Shown here piece by piece: positions 1 to 9,483 of a DNA stretch of 64,000 nt. The stretch is taken from assembly GCA_036245525.1 (NCBI GenBank), contig BTPG01000003.1, forward strand, positions 134,197,124-134,261,123, read 5' to 3'. Origin of the DNA: Semisulcospira habei (lineage: Eukaryota; Mollusca; Gastropoda; Semisulcospiridae). The notes beneath the pieces are model-generated. The model did no database searches, was not told the origin of the DNA, and saw only the letters and a list, made by a program, of their open reading frames with translations. The first letter of the stretch is position 1. Each line of letters starts with the position of its first letter. The position numbers and the translations under genes were made by a program.

Positions 1-637
1 CTTGCCCCCAAATACGTCCTAACCAAACTAATAAAACAGAACAAGCAAACACAAACAAACCCCCGAGCAAATGGCCACTAAAGATATGTTGTGCGTACTT
101 ACTGCCATCCGTGAAAACGCCCCGGCTGGACGAAGACAAAGACAAGACAGGGGTTAAGTCGTCTCAGCTCTTCCTCTCCTTCCTCGAACACTGGCTCCGG
201 AGCGACCCGAGCCGTATCACAGGGCCGTTACAAAAAGAACGACACAGCTGCGTGAGGCCTTCAGCTAATGGCGAACCACGCCTGAAAGACCTCCCCTAGG
301 AGACTGTTGGAAAGCGACTGCCCTTGTTCGCTGTTGGAAAGCGACTGACTAACAATTTGAATATCGTACGTTTAGCAAAAATGCGCTCAGTAAATCGTGC
401 TTTGTAACTTCACGTGTGAAGCGGGGACCACCCGATCGCGCAGACCGAGCAATCACGTGCGTCACGCCGTCCTCCAAATTCTCGCACGGCAGCAAAATCC
501 CGTGTATAGGCTAAAACAACTCGCCTATGCCATCGTTCCCCGGTGACTAACTAACCCGTGTCACCCCTCTAAATTTAACTCCCCTACAAAAACAGGGGGA
601 AAAAACGTGTCGTGACAAGGTGCTTGACCTGATGCTG
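1..637. other. no gene recognised
   Basis: I see no coding pattern, RNA gene or transposon end here. The only structure is a short direct repeat, TGTTGGAAAGCGACTG, at about 303 and 329. Confidence 0.5.
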
Positions 638-1362
638 CTAACGGGTTGCTATCGTCACACATTCGGTTTTGGTGGGATTAAGAATCATCGCATTGTTTTC
701 ACACCATTTGGAAATTTCGCTCAGTCCCTGTTGCAAACGACCATTTAAAAGACTCAAGACATTATCGGGGGTGTTGATTGCTGCGTCATCGGCAAACAAG
801 TCACATGCAATTCTGCCGCTCGTTAAATGTTGTGGCAGGTCATTGATATATATGCAAAAGAGAATAGGCCCCAAGACAGAGCCCTGGGGCACTCCTCTTG
901 TTACTAAACCACTTGAAGAGTAAGATCCATTGACCATCACGCGATGCTGTGTGTCTGTAAGATAGTAAGCAAAAAACGAAGTTGTTTTCAAGGAATGAAT
1001 AGATGCCTGAGAACTGGCGTCTTATGTATGAAAACAGTTACTCGAAAATGAACCGTCCAGATATACCATGATCTACCAGGCATGATCTACCAGGTCGAGA
1101 GCTTTCCGAAGGTGTATGAAAACAGCACCCGTAAAATTGCCTTAGTTCACTTAACTCGCGCTAAGGCCGTATGACAACTATGCTTCGGGCGAAAACCTGA
1201 CTGGAGGGGGTGGATTAATTTTACCTTGTATTCTAAAAGATGCTTATGAATGTGTCGTTCAATGGGTTTACCTAAGACAAACAAAAGTAAAATGGGGTGA
1301 TAATTATTAACATCGGACAGATGTTTTGTTTTAGGTAGGGGGAATAACTGTAGCCTTTTTGT
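638..1362 (-). mobile_element. CR1/jockey-like reverse transcriptase fragment
   Basis: This is a decayed piece of the RT domain of a non-LTR retrotransposon, which would copy element RNA at a nicked chromosomal site. Read on the minus strand from 1362 downward it gives DVNNYHPI, GKPIERHIHKHLLEY and LQSGFRPKHSCHTAL, then, after stops and frame changes, KALDLVDH. The last 117 codons (991 to 638) are open and hold RGVPQGSVLGP and the catalytic LFADDAA box. The protein closely resembles ORF2 of the larger CR1-like element at 37.1-42.9 kb. Both element ends are missing. The upstream edge abuts an ATACGGTAGAC motif that recurs at several repeat boundaries in the window. It is clearly a dead fragment. 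Confidence 0.9.
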
Positions 1363-1545
1363 CTACCGTATGTAAAAAATACGGTAGACTTTGAAATGGG
1401 GCTGGTCGGAGCGCATTCCAGAGCATGCACATGATGTTTTTGGCGTGCGGTGCAGAAATTCTGGCAAAGAAGTAACACGATAAAAATGACGTCACGTCTA
1501 GCTACGCAAACCTTGCTAGAGAACGTTTTTGGGGCGCCAAAACGC

Positions 1546-1620
<75 letters not shown>

Positions 1621-1910
1621 GTGGTATGTGACAGCACTAGAGCACTAGAGGCCGGACAAGCTTGAAATTTTAGAATATAGTCCCTACAATTAATGATCTC
1701 AGGACCTTTTTTTTTTTTTTAGCTTTTTTAAAAACATTATTAATATGCTCATTGGCGAGAAAATATTTCACAAAAACCGGTTGATCCACAATGGAGTCCG
1801 TAATTTTTCTTACTTTTACTAGATATTTTGCGTAAAGCTAGATAAAAGGGACAATTTGAATGAGTTTGTTAACCATCATGGTACCACTAGAACGTTTTGA
1901 GTAATAATTT
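1363..1910. repeat. dispersed repeat family B with internal (TG)n
   Basis: The stretch carries ATACGGTAGAC, GGGGCTGGTCGGAGCGC (found again reversed near 28.29 kb), a segment GGCGCCAAAACGCCATG leading into (TG)n at 1548-1622, and downstream GAATGAGTTTGTTAACC. The same order (microsatellite, then 'gatgagttcgttagccagcttt') is seen near 25.50, 27.35 and 35.06 kb, so the microsatellite is part of a mobile or duplicated unit. Confidence 0.6.
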
Positions 1911-2410
1911 TAAAAAATTTGGAATTTTTTTAATAGTTTTTGCGATTAATTACTCGAATTATATGTGTTAATTTTAAAACAATTCAATATTTTTTTTACG
2001 AAAAAACAACAACAATCTTCTCATTAATAATCGGATGATTTTTCGTATACGGTATTTACATAAAAGAAAAAGAAAAGAAGTACCCAACGGAGAAAGAAAC
2101 ACGCTTAGAAAAGACGGGTACAACACAATTTATTAATATTTCGGGTAATACCCTTTGTCAAAATAGACAAACAAACGAACAGAGAGATTAGCCGCTACTT
2201 ATCTTCATTGGCAGAAGGAATGTGTCAACTGAAGGAGGTGACTAAAATAAAAGAAAAGGAAGAACAAAAGTGCGGAAAAAGTAAAAATGACGTCAACGAA
2301 AAATCTTAAGACAGAGACTCGGAAAGAACCTGAACACGAGAGACAAGAGTGTGTGCAAACACGTGCAGGAGCGAGCAAAAGAAAAGGCGTGTAGGAGAGG
2401 CCAGAGAAAG

Positions 2411-2412
<2 letters not shown>
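1911..2412. other. AT-rich, nothing recognised
   Basis: AT-rich sequence with no credible reading frame and no recognisable element. A CRE-like TGACGTCA-type site near 2290 has no gene to regulate. Confidence 0.4.

Positions 2413-2413
<1 letters not shown>

Positions 2414-2498
<85 letters not shown>
2414..2498. repeat. (GA)n microsatellite
   Basis: Uninterrupted GA dinucleotide tract of about 85 bp. The open frames across it on both strands are low-complexity artefacts. Confidence 0.95.
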
Positions 2499-2504
<6 letters not shown>

Positions 2505-2789
2505 CGGGGAGTACCCTTGGGCACGAAGTAGGCTGAGTGTCTAATACACAAAGCCTGCTAAACACCAACCCGAAGGCAAACTTATATCACCTTCAAGTTG
2601 AGGACTACCTCGGGGAAAAACGGGAGGACCCCGGGAAAAAAAAAAAAACAGCATTTAGCAAGGTACACAACAAGGAATAAGTCATTAAAACAAAGCAAAT
2701 AATCAAATTCAGTAAGAGAATATTGGTATAAGTGGAGAGTAGGTAGTAGTGAAACCGTCTTCAAGGGTAACTCAAAACATAAGGGGATG

Positions 2790-2800
2790 GGGGGGGGGGG

Positions 2801-2874
<74 letters not shown>
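2790..2874. repeat. (G)n(GA)n microsatellite
   Basis: A G tract followed by about 70 bp of GA repeats. Confidence 0.95.
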
Positions 2875-2877
<3 letters not shown>

Positions 2878-2902
2878 TCCCCAAGGGAATTGTACATATC
2901 AA

Positions 2903-2937
2903 CCAGCGCCAACCTCACCTATCTGGTTAGTGAGTAG
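2903..2937. repeat. 35-bp segment shared with the 39.9-42.8 kb array
   Basis: The sequence CCTCACCTATCTGGTT, followed after one base by GTGAGTA, reproduces with few differences a stretch of the 375-bp array unit (for example 41346-41371). It can form a hairpin with CTCAC/GTGAG arms. It lies just 3' (in minus-strand sense) of the GIY-YIG fragment at 3000-3300 and so probably belongs to that Penelope-like element's terminal region. Confidence 0.65.
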
Positions 2938-2999
2938 GAAAACTGAAGCGATACAGTGAGGTAAAGGTACAGTTAGCAGACACAAGCAAGGTAAAAAAG

Positions 3000-3300
3000 T
3001 TAATCTTTCATATTCATCCCGAGTGGCGCCACAGTGCCCAGTTTATTAATCAGAAATTTTTCAGGGTCTTTCCTGGCCCAGACAGTACTGGCTTGCATAA
3101 GCCAGAGGCCTTTAACCCGAATGTCCGAGACGGAGTGGTCGGCCTGATTGAAATGTCCGACCGGTCTGTTGTATTGGTACTTGACAGACTGAAGATGTTC
3201 TTTGAAACGGTCGTTGATGGTTCTTTCCGTCTCTCCAACATAGAGTTGGCCGCATTTCACACAGGAGATGACATAAATCACATTGGCGGTTTGACACGTG
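3000..3300 (-). mobile_element. Penelope-like element GIY-YIG endonuclease fragment
   Basis: The minus strand encodes RYFTCQTANVIYVISC, then CGQLYVGETERTINDRFKEH, ending ...NMKD at a stop at 3000. The pattern VIYVISC-x-CG-xx-YVGET, with an Arg and an HL a little downstream, is the GIY-YIG nuclease of Penelope-like retroelements, where it follows the RT and makes the target nick. Only this C-terminal domain survives and no RT was found next to it. The frame is intact over about 95 codons, so it is younger than many neighbours. The continuation upstream of 3300 is uncertain. Confidence 0.8.
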
Positions 3301-3315
3301 AAGTATCTGTCTTTA

Positions 3316-3620
3316 CATAAGCATTTACGTAAGCCTGCAGTTTGTCTGGGTAGTCCAGTATGATTAGGTCAACTGTGACCTGTATGCCCTAGGTGTGAAA
3401 ATCAAACAATTTCTGCACCACATTTTCAGAGTCATTTGTAAAACAGCTAACATTACTTTAATTTTTCTTTTACGAAATAAACTATCTTATCAGTAACACC
3501 CGCATGATTTTTCATAACAGTGTTTGCATAAGCCTGCTGTTTGTCCCGGCCCTGGGGTAGGATTAGGTCAAATTGTGACCTGTAAGCCCTAGGCGTGAAA
3601 ATCAGAAAGAAAATTGCAAA
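3316..3620. repeat. two diverged direct repeats of about 105 bp
   Basis: 3316-3420 and 3514-3620 share 'gcctgc-gtttgtc', 'aggattaggtca-ctgtgacctgta-gccctagg-gtgaaaatca'. They lie directly upstream (minus sense) of the GIY-YIG fragment and may be part of its host element. Function unknown. Confidence 0.6.
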
Positions 3621-3689
3621 GTTGATTCTCTGATACGTCAAATGTTAGTACTGCGATGAGTGCGTATAACATCGAGTCGTCACTATGAA

Positions 3690-4110
3690 CACGGGGTCGT
3701 ATGACTAATGATGTCTTTACGTGAAGCTTGAAGTGACGTCATTTCGCTGCTCGTGCTATCATTATTCTTCAGAATAGCTATGCTACGCCAAACCACGTAG
3801 CTTACGAATGGCGGGAATCGCCGTGTGTCCGTCTTTATTTCTGTGTGCCAGTGTGTGTGAATCAGAGGGTGGGTTAAAGTAGAAGATGGATTCCTGTCGC
3901 AACACGAGCCCACAGAGCGTACTAATGCCGGGAAGCGCCGTGTGTCCGTCTTTATTTGTGTGCGCCGACGTGTGTGTTGATCAGAGGTTGGCTTAGAGAG
4001 GAGGGAAATGGATCAACATAATAAGCCTAAAAATAAGAACAACTCTGAATGTTCCTAAAAGATAAACGCATCTGAGCTCCAAACAATACGGTAGATTTCG
4101 GGATGAAATC
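3690..4110 (+). repeat. dispersed repeat family A, copy 1
   Basis: Shares GCCGTGTGTCCGTCTTTATT, a GTGTGTTGATCAGAGGTTGG segment, 'gaggagggaaa', 'taagc(c/t)taaaaata' and CAATACGGTAGA with 26.5-26.9 kb, and in reverse with 55.6-55.8 kb. An internal duplication ('gcgccgtgtgtccgtctttattt') is present. No coding potential. Confidence 0.7.
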
Positions 4111-4149
4111 CTCATTTTGTTATTTCTTTTGGAAAAATGTTTTACTGCA

Positions 4150-4842
4150 TGCATTAATTGTAGACATAAGGTATTGTTTCTACAACATAGGAAAGGGATA
4201 GTTTCAGTATTTTAGGGCTTATTTTATCTGACCCGGAAGATTTTTCATTCTTCATGGAACTAATTGTATTACCGACCTCGTGAAATGCCAGAGGTGGAAT
4301 AGCGAAAGAATCAAATCTCGCAGTTTGCGTTCTGCAGAAATCAATCAGTGTTTCATGTCAGGTATAGGGCCGAGTGTTTGTTTTAGAAGGGACCATGGAC
4401 TCGGCAATTGAAAGGAAATGATCGTTACAATTATCAGCAGTCAAGGTAGACGGGATTACACTGAGGGGATATCTTTCTCTTGCCTCCAGTCACTACGGCC
4501 ATAGCGCGCCAGAGCGTGGACATATCTTTAACTTGTTTAATCAAGCTATCAATGAAATAATTTTTAGCCTCCCGTACTAGACATTTGACACGACTAGGCT
4601 CACGTTTAAATTCAGCGAAGGGCTTCTGTTTTGTCAGATCATCTCTCACCCTCTTAGCCTGAATGATGTCTTGAGTTAGCCACGGCGGGAGTGATACGTG
4701 TTTGACTCGCCTCCGCCGCAAAGGCGCGTGTTTATTTAAAATAATAAGAAAAATGTTGTACAAGATAGACAGAGCGCTGTCAGAGTCAGTTTCACTAAGC
4801 ACGTCATCAAAAGGTGCGTTATTAAAGCCCCTAAGTTTCTAT
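4150..4842 (-). mobile_element. CR1-like ORF2 fragment (linker to start of RT)
   Basis: The minus strand from 4842 reads LRGFNNAPFDDVLSETDSD, then LNKHAPLRRRRVKHVSLPPW, the segment joining the APE endonuclease to the RT. Further on it gives IPPLAFHEVGNTISSMKNEK and SSGSDKISPKILKL, the first RT motif. The same order occurs in the element at 37.9-38.5 kb (HAPLREKRVKHAQLPQWL). The frame breaks near 4434. Its upstream part is displaced to 5488-5545 by an RTE-like insertion. Non-functional. Confidence 0.85.
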
Positions 4843-5487
4843 ATCTATCTATCTATATCCCGTAGTCTTGCCGACCGTTGGGGTACCACTGATGACTTGG
4901 CAACCAGCTCCCTCCATTCCTCTCTGTTCTCTGGCATTCTCAGTGTATCGCCCAGCTTCAGTCCTGTCCACTCTGAGATATTGTCCGCCCATCTTTTCCT
5001 CTGTCTTCCTCTCCTTCGTCCTCCTCGCACAGTGCCTTGCAGGATTGTTTTGGCAAGCCCTGCTGAACGCGTGACATGCCCATACCACTTCAGTTTGCGT
5101 TTTCTCACAATGGCTAATACGTCTTCATAGGGCCCGATGGCTTGCCTGATTCTGCTTCCCACTTCCTCGTTTGTGATGTGATCTCTGTATGAGATGCCAA
5201 GCAGCCTTCGAAAACATCTCATTTCAATGGCTTGTATCCTCCTTTCAAGGTCTGTTGTGAGAGTCCATAAGTTGACTCGCAGGCATACAAGAACACTGAG
5301 ATGACTAAGGAGCGCATCATTCTGATCTTGGTGCAGAGTGTGATGTTTCTGTCCTTCCATATGGTCTTCAATCTTGCCAGTGCTGTTGTTGTCTGCGCAA
5401 TCCTGGACAGTATTTCTGGTTTTGATCCCTCATCTGTCACAATGGCTCCTAAGTATTTGAATTTCTTAACTGTTTCTATCTGGGCTA
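4843..5487 (-). mobile_element. 5'-truncated RTE-like retrotransposon, nested
   Basis: The minus strand encodes the C-terminal part of an RTE-type ORF2: KKFKYLGAIVTDEGSK, KTIWKDRNITL, then RRLLGISYRDHITNEEVGSR, KLKWYGHVTRSAGLAKTILQ and RRRGRQRKRW, ending ...ARLRDIDR. The 3' end carries a short (GATA)n-like tail (plus-strand 'tatctatctatctata' at 4842-4857), typical of RTE 3' ends. The catalytic RT core and endonuclease are absent. It splits a CR1-like fragment, whose two halves resume at 4842 and 5488. One frame change lies near 5300. Confidence 0.85.
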
Positions 5488-5545
5488 AAATGTCGTTGAA
5501 AAAAGCGTTTACCGAATATGCACAATTTACTATAAAACACACTTA
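5488..5545 (-). mobile_element. CR1-like ORF2 fragment, upstream half
   Basis: The minus strand reads YSVNAFFNDILAQI, matching the HFNRDAFLADL region of the element at 37.9 kb. It continues in LRGFNNAPFDD on the far side of the RTE insertion. Confidence 0.6.
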
Positions 5546-5766
5546 GAAGTCAAATAAATAGTATTTCGGAGCTGTGAAAATGTATGGTTTGTCAGAATAC
5601 TCGCGAACTAGTTCGTTTTGCAAAGCAAACAATGTGCCGATCAAACTCGTGGACGGCCATTGTTGTCTCGGTTGTCAGTCTATCTTTTTACCCAAATGAA
5701 CCCGAACAAACCCACAAGATACTGCCAGAGTAGTAGCATGCATGTCTGGTGTGTCAATCTGCCGGC

Positions 5767-5806
<40 letters not shown>

Positions 5807-5825
5807 TTGGGAGCGGGGTAGGTTA

Positions 5826-5982
5826 TCGCGCATAGCCTAAATGATGATGTGTGTGTTTGCACCAATGTAACCGTGGCACTGGGGTGCAAAAGCACAACTT
5901 ACGTGCATGTGAATCGTGGGCAGCACATCACAGATTTCACTCCGTAAATGACGATATGCACGTACCTTTATCTGTAGTGCTG

Positions 5983-6060
<78 letters not shown>

Positions 6061-6380
6061 GAGACAAAAGTCTCAGAGTGGTTTACCTACCATTTTATGT
6101 GAAAATGGGTTCCCATATTTCTATAAATTCTAGGGCTCTGGAATTGATGCGAATGTTTAGAACTCACCTTAAAACTAAGCTCTATAACTTAAAATAATAG
6201 ACATTTTCTAGAAACAGAGCATCTGGATGGAGAAAAAAGGGGTCTCTACCAATAAAGCCTCTCACGCAAAAATTGGCATTACAGTGAAAATGGGTGTCAC
6301 TTCAAATCATTCATTTAAGCGTGTACTATCTTAAGAAAATTAGGCGTCTGTAATAAGGAACAGTTCAGGGAATATTTGAT
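5826..6380 (+). repeat. dispersed repeat family I, copy 1, with (CA)n
   Basis: Includes (CA)n at 5984-6057. Sequence 6103-6380 ('aaaatgggttcccatatttcta', 'ctagggctctggaattgatg', 'acattttctagaaacagagc', 'aggcgtctgtaataagg') recurs in reverse orientation at 25040-25430. The 5' flank 'cagatttcactc-gtaaatgac-atatgcac' recurs at 7850-7890. Confidence 0.75.
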
Positions 6381-6795
6381 GCTTTTTTTCACATTTATTT
6401 GATTGTTGTCATTCCTTTCTTTCAACTTAATGTGTATTCCTTCTTTTTCCTGCATTAGAAATGCCAAGCACAATGACACAACACACAATGAACAAATACC
6501 TCACTAAACATACCTCTGGTTGCGTTTATTATGATTGTTTGGGTGGGGTTGGCGGGGAGGGAAGGGGGGGTCATCACTTTTGGTTTTGTAGAGCTGCAAT
6601 TCTCTCTTATGTCTTTTAAGAGGCGCGCCCCGAGTTTCACGTCGATCCACTCACAAATACACATAGTTGGCCAAGGTCCCATTCCACACAACAGGCCAGC
6701 TAAAAGATGTAATCGCGTTTATGGCGTGCCCGGCAAAGGCCTCCCTCATACGCGGTAAAAGGTTTAAAACTGAGAAACTGTTGTTTTTATAAGCT
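6381..6795. other. nothing recognised
   Basis: No element or coding pattern identified; short frames here lack codon structure. Confidence 0.4.
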
Positions 6796-6799
6796 TGCC

Positions 6800-7850
6800 G
6801 GGCAACTACCTATCTATCTATCTATCCCGTAGTCTTGCCGACCGTTGGGGCACCACTGATGACTTGGCAACCAGCTCCCTCCATTCCACTCTGTTCTCTG
6901 CCATTCTTAGTGTGTCGCTCAGCTTCAGTCCTGTCCACTCAGAGATATTGTCCACCCATCTTTTTCTCTGTCTTCCTCTCCTTCGCCCTTCTTGCACAGT
7001 GCCTTGCAGGATTGTCTTGGCAAGCCATGCTGATCGTGTAACACGCCATACCACTTCAGTTTGCGTTTTTTCACAATGGCTAATAGGTATTCATAGGGCC
7101 CGATGGCTTGCCTGATTCTGCTTCCCACTTCCTCGTTCGTGATGTGATCTCTGTACGAATGCCAAGCAGCCTTCGAAAACATCTCATTCAGTGGCTTTTA
7201 TCCTCCTTTCGAGGTCTGCTGTGAGGGTCCATGACTCACAGGCATATAGGAACACTGAGATGACTAAGGAGCGCATCAGTCTGATCTTGGAGCAGTGTGA
7301 TGTTTCTGTCCTTGCATATGGTCTTCAGTCTTGTCAGCGCTGTTGTTGTCTGCGCAATCCTGGACAGTATTTCTGGTTTTGATCCCTCATCTGTCACAGT
7401 GGCTCCTAAGTATTTGAATTTCTTAACTGTTTCCAGTTTTTGGCCTCCAGCCATGATTTCAGTGCCAATGCCACTGGCGTTATTGATCATCAGTTTGGTC
7501 TTTTTTGCGCTGAGTTCTATCCCAAGCGCAATGGCTGTACTGTCCAGATTTACCACCAGCTGAGCTAGCTCCTCCTATGTTCCTGTAAGGCCATCAATGT
7601 CGTCCGCGAAGCGCAAGTTCTTGATTATTTTGCCTCCAATACTGACAGTTCCTTAATGATCTTTCTGAGCATCCGTCATGATTCTTTCCCGGAAGACGTT
7701 GAAAAGAGTAGGTGAGAGCAAGCAGCCTTGTCTGACTCCGACTGTTGTCCTAAACCAATTTCCTATTTTGCCGTTATAGCAGACTGCGCTAGTGGCCTTG
7801 TTGTAAAGGTTTTCTATTACTTTGATCAGGTTGGCATTGATGTTGTACAG
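6800..7850 (-). mobile_element. RTE-like retrotransposon, 5'-truncated and decayed
   Basis: Same family as 4843-5487 and 50696-52717. Read from 7850 downward: YNINANLIKVIENLYNKATS, NWFRTTVGVRQGCLLSPTLF, a FADDIDGL box (catalytic Asp pair), KKFKYLGATVTDEGSK and ITNEEVGSRIRQAIGPYE, ending in RRRGRQRKRW and ARLRDR next to a 'tatctatctatctat' tail at 6812-6826. Several frame breaks and a stop (near 7650) show that it is dead. The N-terminal half, including the endonuclease, is missing. Confidence 0.88.
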
Positions 7851-8037
7851 ATTTCACTCTGTAAATGACAATATGCACATACATTTATCTGTTATACGCG
7901 CACACACGCACGCACGCGCGAGCATGCGTACTAAGCACACACAAATACACGAGCACACAAACACGTGAACAACCTTGCACACAAACCGCAGGCATGATTA
8001 CACAAACATGAGAACACACATGTTTGAGTGCGCGCGT

Positions 8038-8039
<2 letters not shown>

Positions 8040-8111
<72 letters not shown>
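8040..8111. repeat. (CA)n microsatellite
   Basis: Pure CA tract of about 72 bp, preceded by a degenerate CA/CG-rich lead-in from 7900. Confidence 0.95.
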
Positions 8112-8112
<1 letters not shown>

Positions 8113-8990
8113 ATGCTCCAGTTTCATGCACTTTCTTAAACAATTAATGTTTCTCTGATTTATTGATCAAAAAAGGAAATCAAAATACTGATCTCAACAG
8201 CCACTGTAAATCACATCCCCTCCTCTGCAATGGGTGAAAAAGTGATTTTCAAACCGTGCATGACTTTCACAGCATTCTAGTGATGACACAATGCCATTCT
8301 GTGAGTAAGTATAGTTCTACCCTAACTTTAATTGTGAGTGTGTCTAACCCTCCCCTACAATACAGACAGGTACAAAGCAGTAGTATTTCAAGATAAAGCC
8401 AAACACTTTCGGGAGTATATTTTACACCATCAGTCAAATGCTTATCAGTTCCAGAAATGTTTTGTATGGTTGATCACTCTTTAAGTGATATAAGCAAAAT
8501 CTGTAGAGTAATCTCTGGAGACACACTGTTTCATCATTCTGCAGCATGTAGCAATACCAAACAAGTAATTTTTAAGCAGAAAGACTACAACAGCCACTGG
8601 AAAGACACTGTCGCAGTTCTAAGTACTGTCTGTGGCATCCAGTCCCAAACGTATCAAATTGTGCTCTTTGAGTTCTTGTCAGCCTCAGCGCTCTTTGTAG
8701 TCTGAAAAAAGGAAGCATAATAGTGAGTACCTGGTCATGGGTATTGTGTCTTGATTTGTACAATCACCCTAACAATTGGCGAAAGGGAAACAGCTTGGAA
8801 GAGTACAGTGTAAAACAGTGTCATTAATGAGGCAAGGTGCTGCATACGTCTCAAAATCACCTGCACCTGCAACTGTAAATTATAAAGAAATGCATATAAA
8901 CATAAATGGGGGTTATCATATCATAATGGCATACTACATGGTACACCAGGAACTATTTTAAGTACAACACAAGGGGTGGGTGTGTGAGGG
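8112..8990. other. nothing recognised
   Basis: About 880 bp without an element, RNA or convincing exon. The longest frame (8457-8705, plus) has no recognisable domain. Confidence 0.4.
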
Positions 8991-8992
8991 TT

Positions 8993-8999
<7 letters not shown>

Positions 9000-9039
<40 letters not shown>

Positions 9040-9221
9040 ATAATAATAATAATAAATTTATTTCAGTTTTTGCAGGCCATCAGGCCCATATGAACACAAA
9101 ATACAATTTACAACCAGAAAATACAGGAAGGTGGTTGTAAAGAACACAATCACATAGCATTACATCAGCGCACATAAATAAACAAAAACAACAAAAGTAC
9201 AAAGCAAATCCCTCTAATTCC
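9000..9221 (-). mobile_element. 3' end of L2/CR1-like element: UTR and (TTA)n tail
   Basis: On the minus strand the 3' UTR ends GGCCTGATGGCCTGCAAA, then AAATAAATTTATT running into (ATT)n (plus-strand 9035-9053), followed by (GT)n at 9000-9034. A short microsatellite tail after a GGCC-type palindrome is usual for L2/CR1-group elements. Confidence 0.8.
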
Positions 9222-9483
9222 TTAATTTAAGGCACCCTAAAATATACATAGCATCTTTAAATACCAGATTCTCATGTAGGTTTCCACACAGCAGCTGAAC
9301 TTTGAGATCGGATGGGAATCTGTAGTAAAACAGTGGAATGTACTTTTTACGTAAAGGGGAATATTTTGGACACTCGAAAAGAAAATGACACAAATCTTCA
9401 GCCTTATGCCAATCACATGAATTACATTCTGGATTAGTGATGGGTTTTCCAAATCTGGATACTCCGTTTAAAGGTAAACGGTT
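9222..9483 (-). mobile_element. L2/CR1-like ORF2, C-terminal remnant after internal deletion
   Basis: The minus strand from about 9483 reads RCNRLPLNGVSRFG, ECNSCDWHKAEDLCHFLFEC and PKYSPLRKKYI, ending CLKLRN at a stop near 9222. The CxxC...HFLFECPKY pattern is the common C-terminus of this ORF2 type. It joins directly, out of frame, to the RT start (YTMYVDL) at 9484, so most of the RT including the catalytic box is deleted. Confidence 0.8.

Noticed and set aside
2205..2568. Minus-strand frames over the GA tract
   Set aside because: Ser/Leu dipeptide runs from (TC)n; no conserved flanks.
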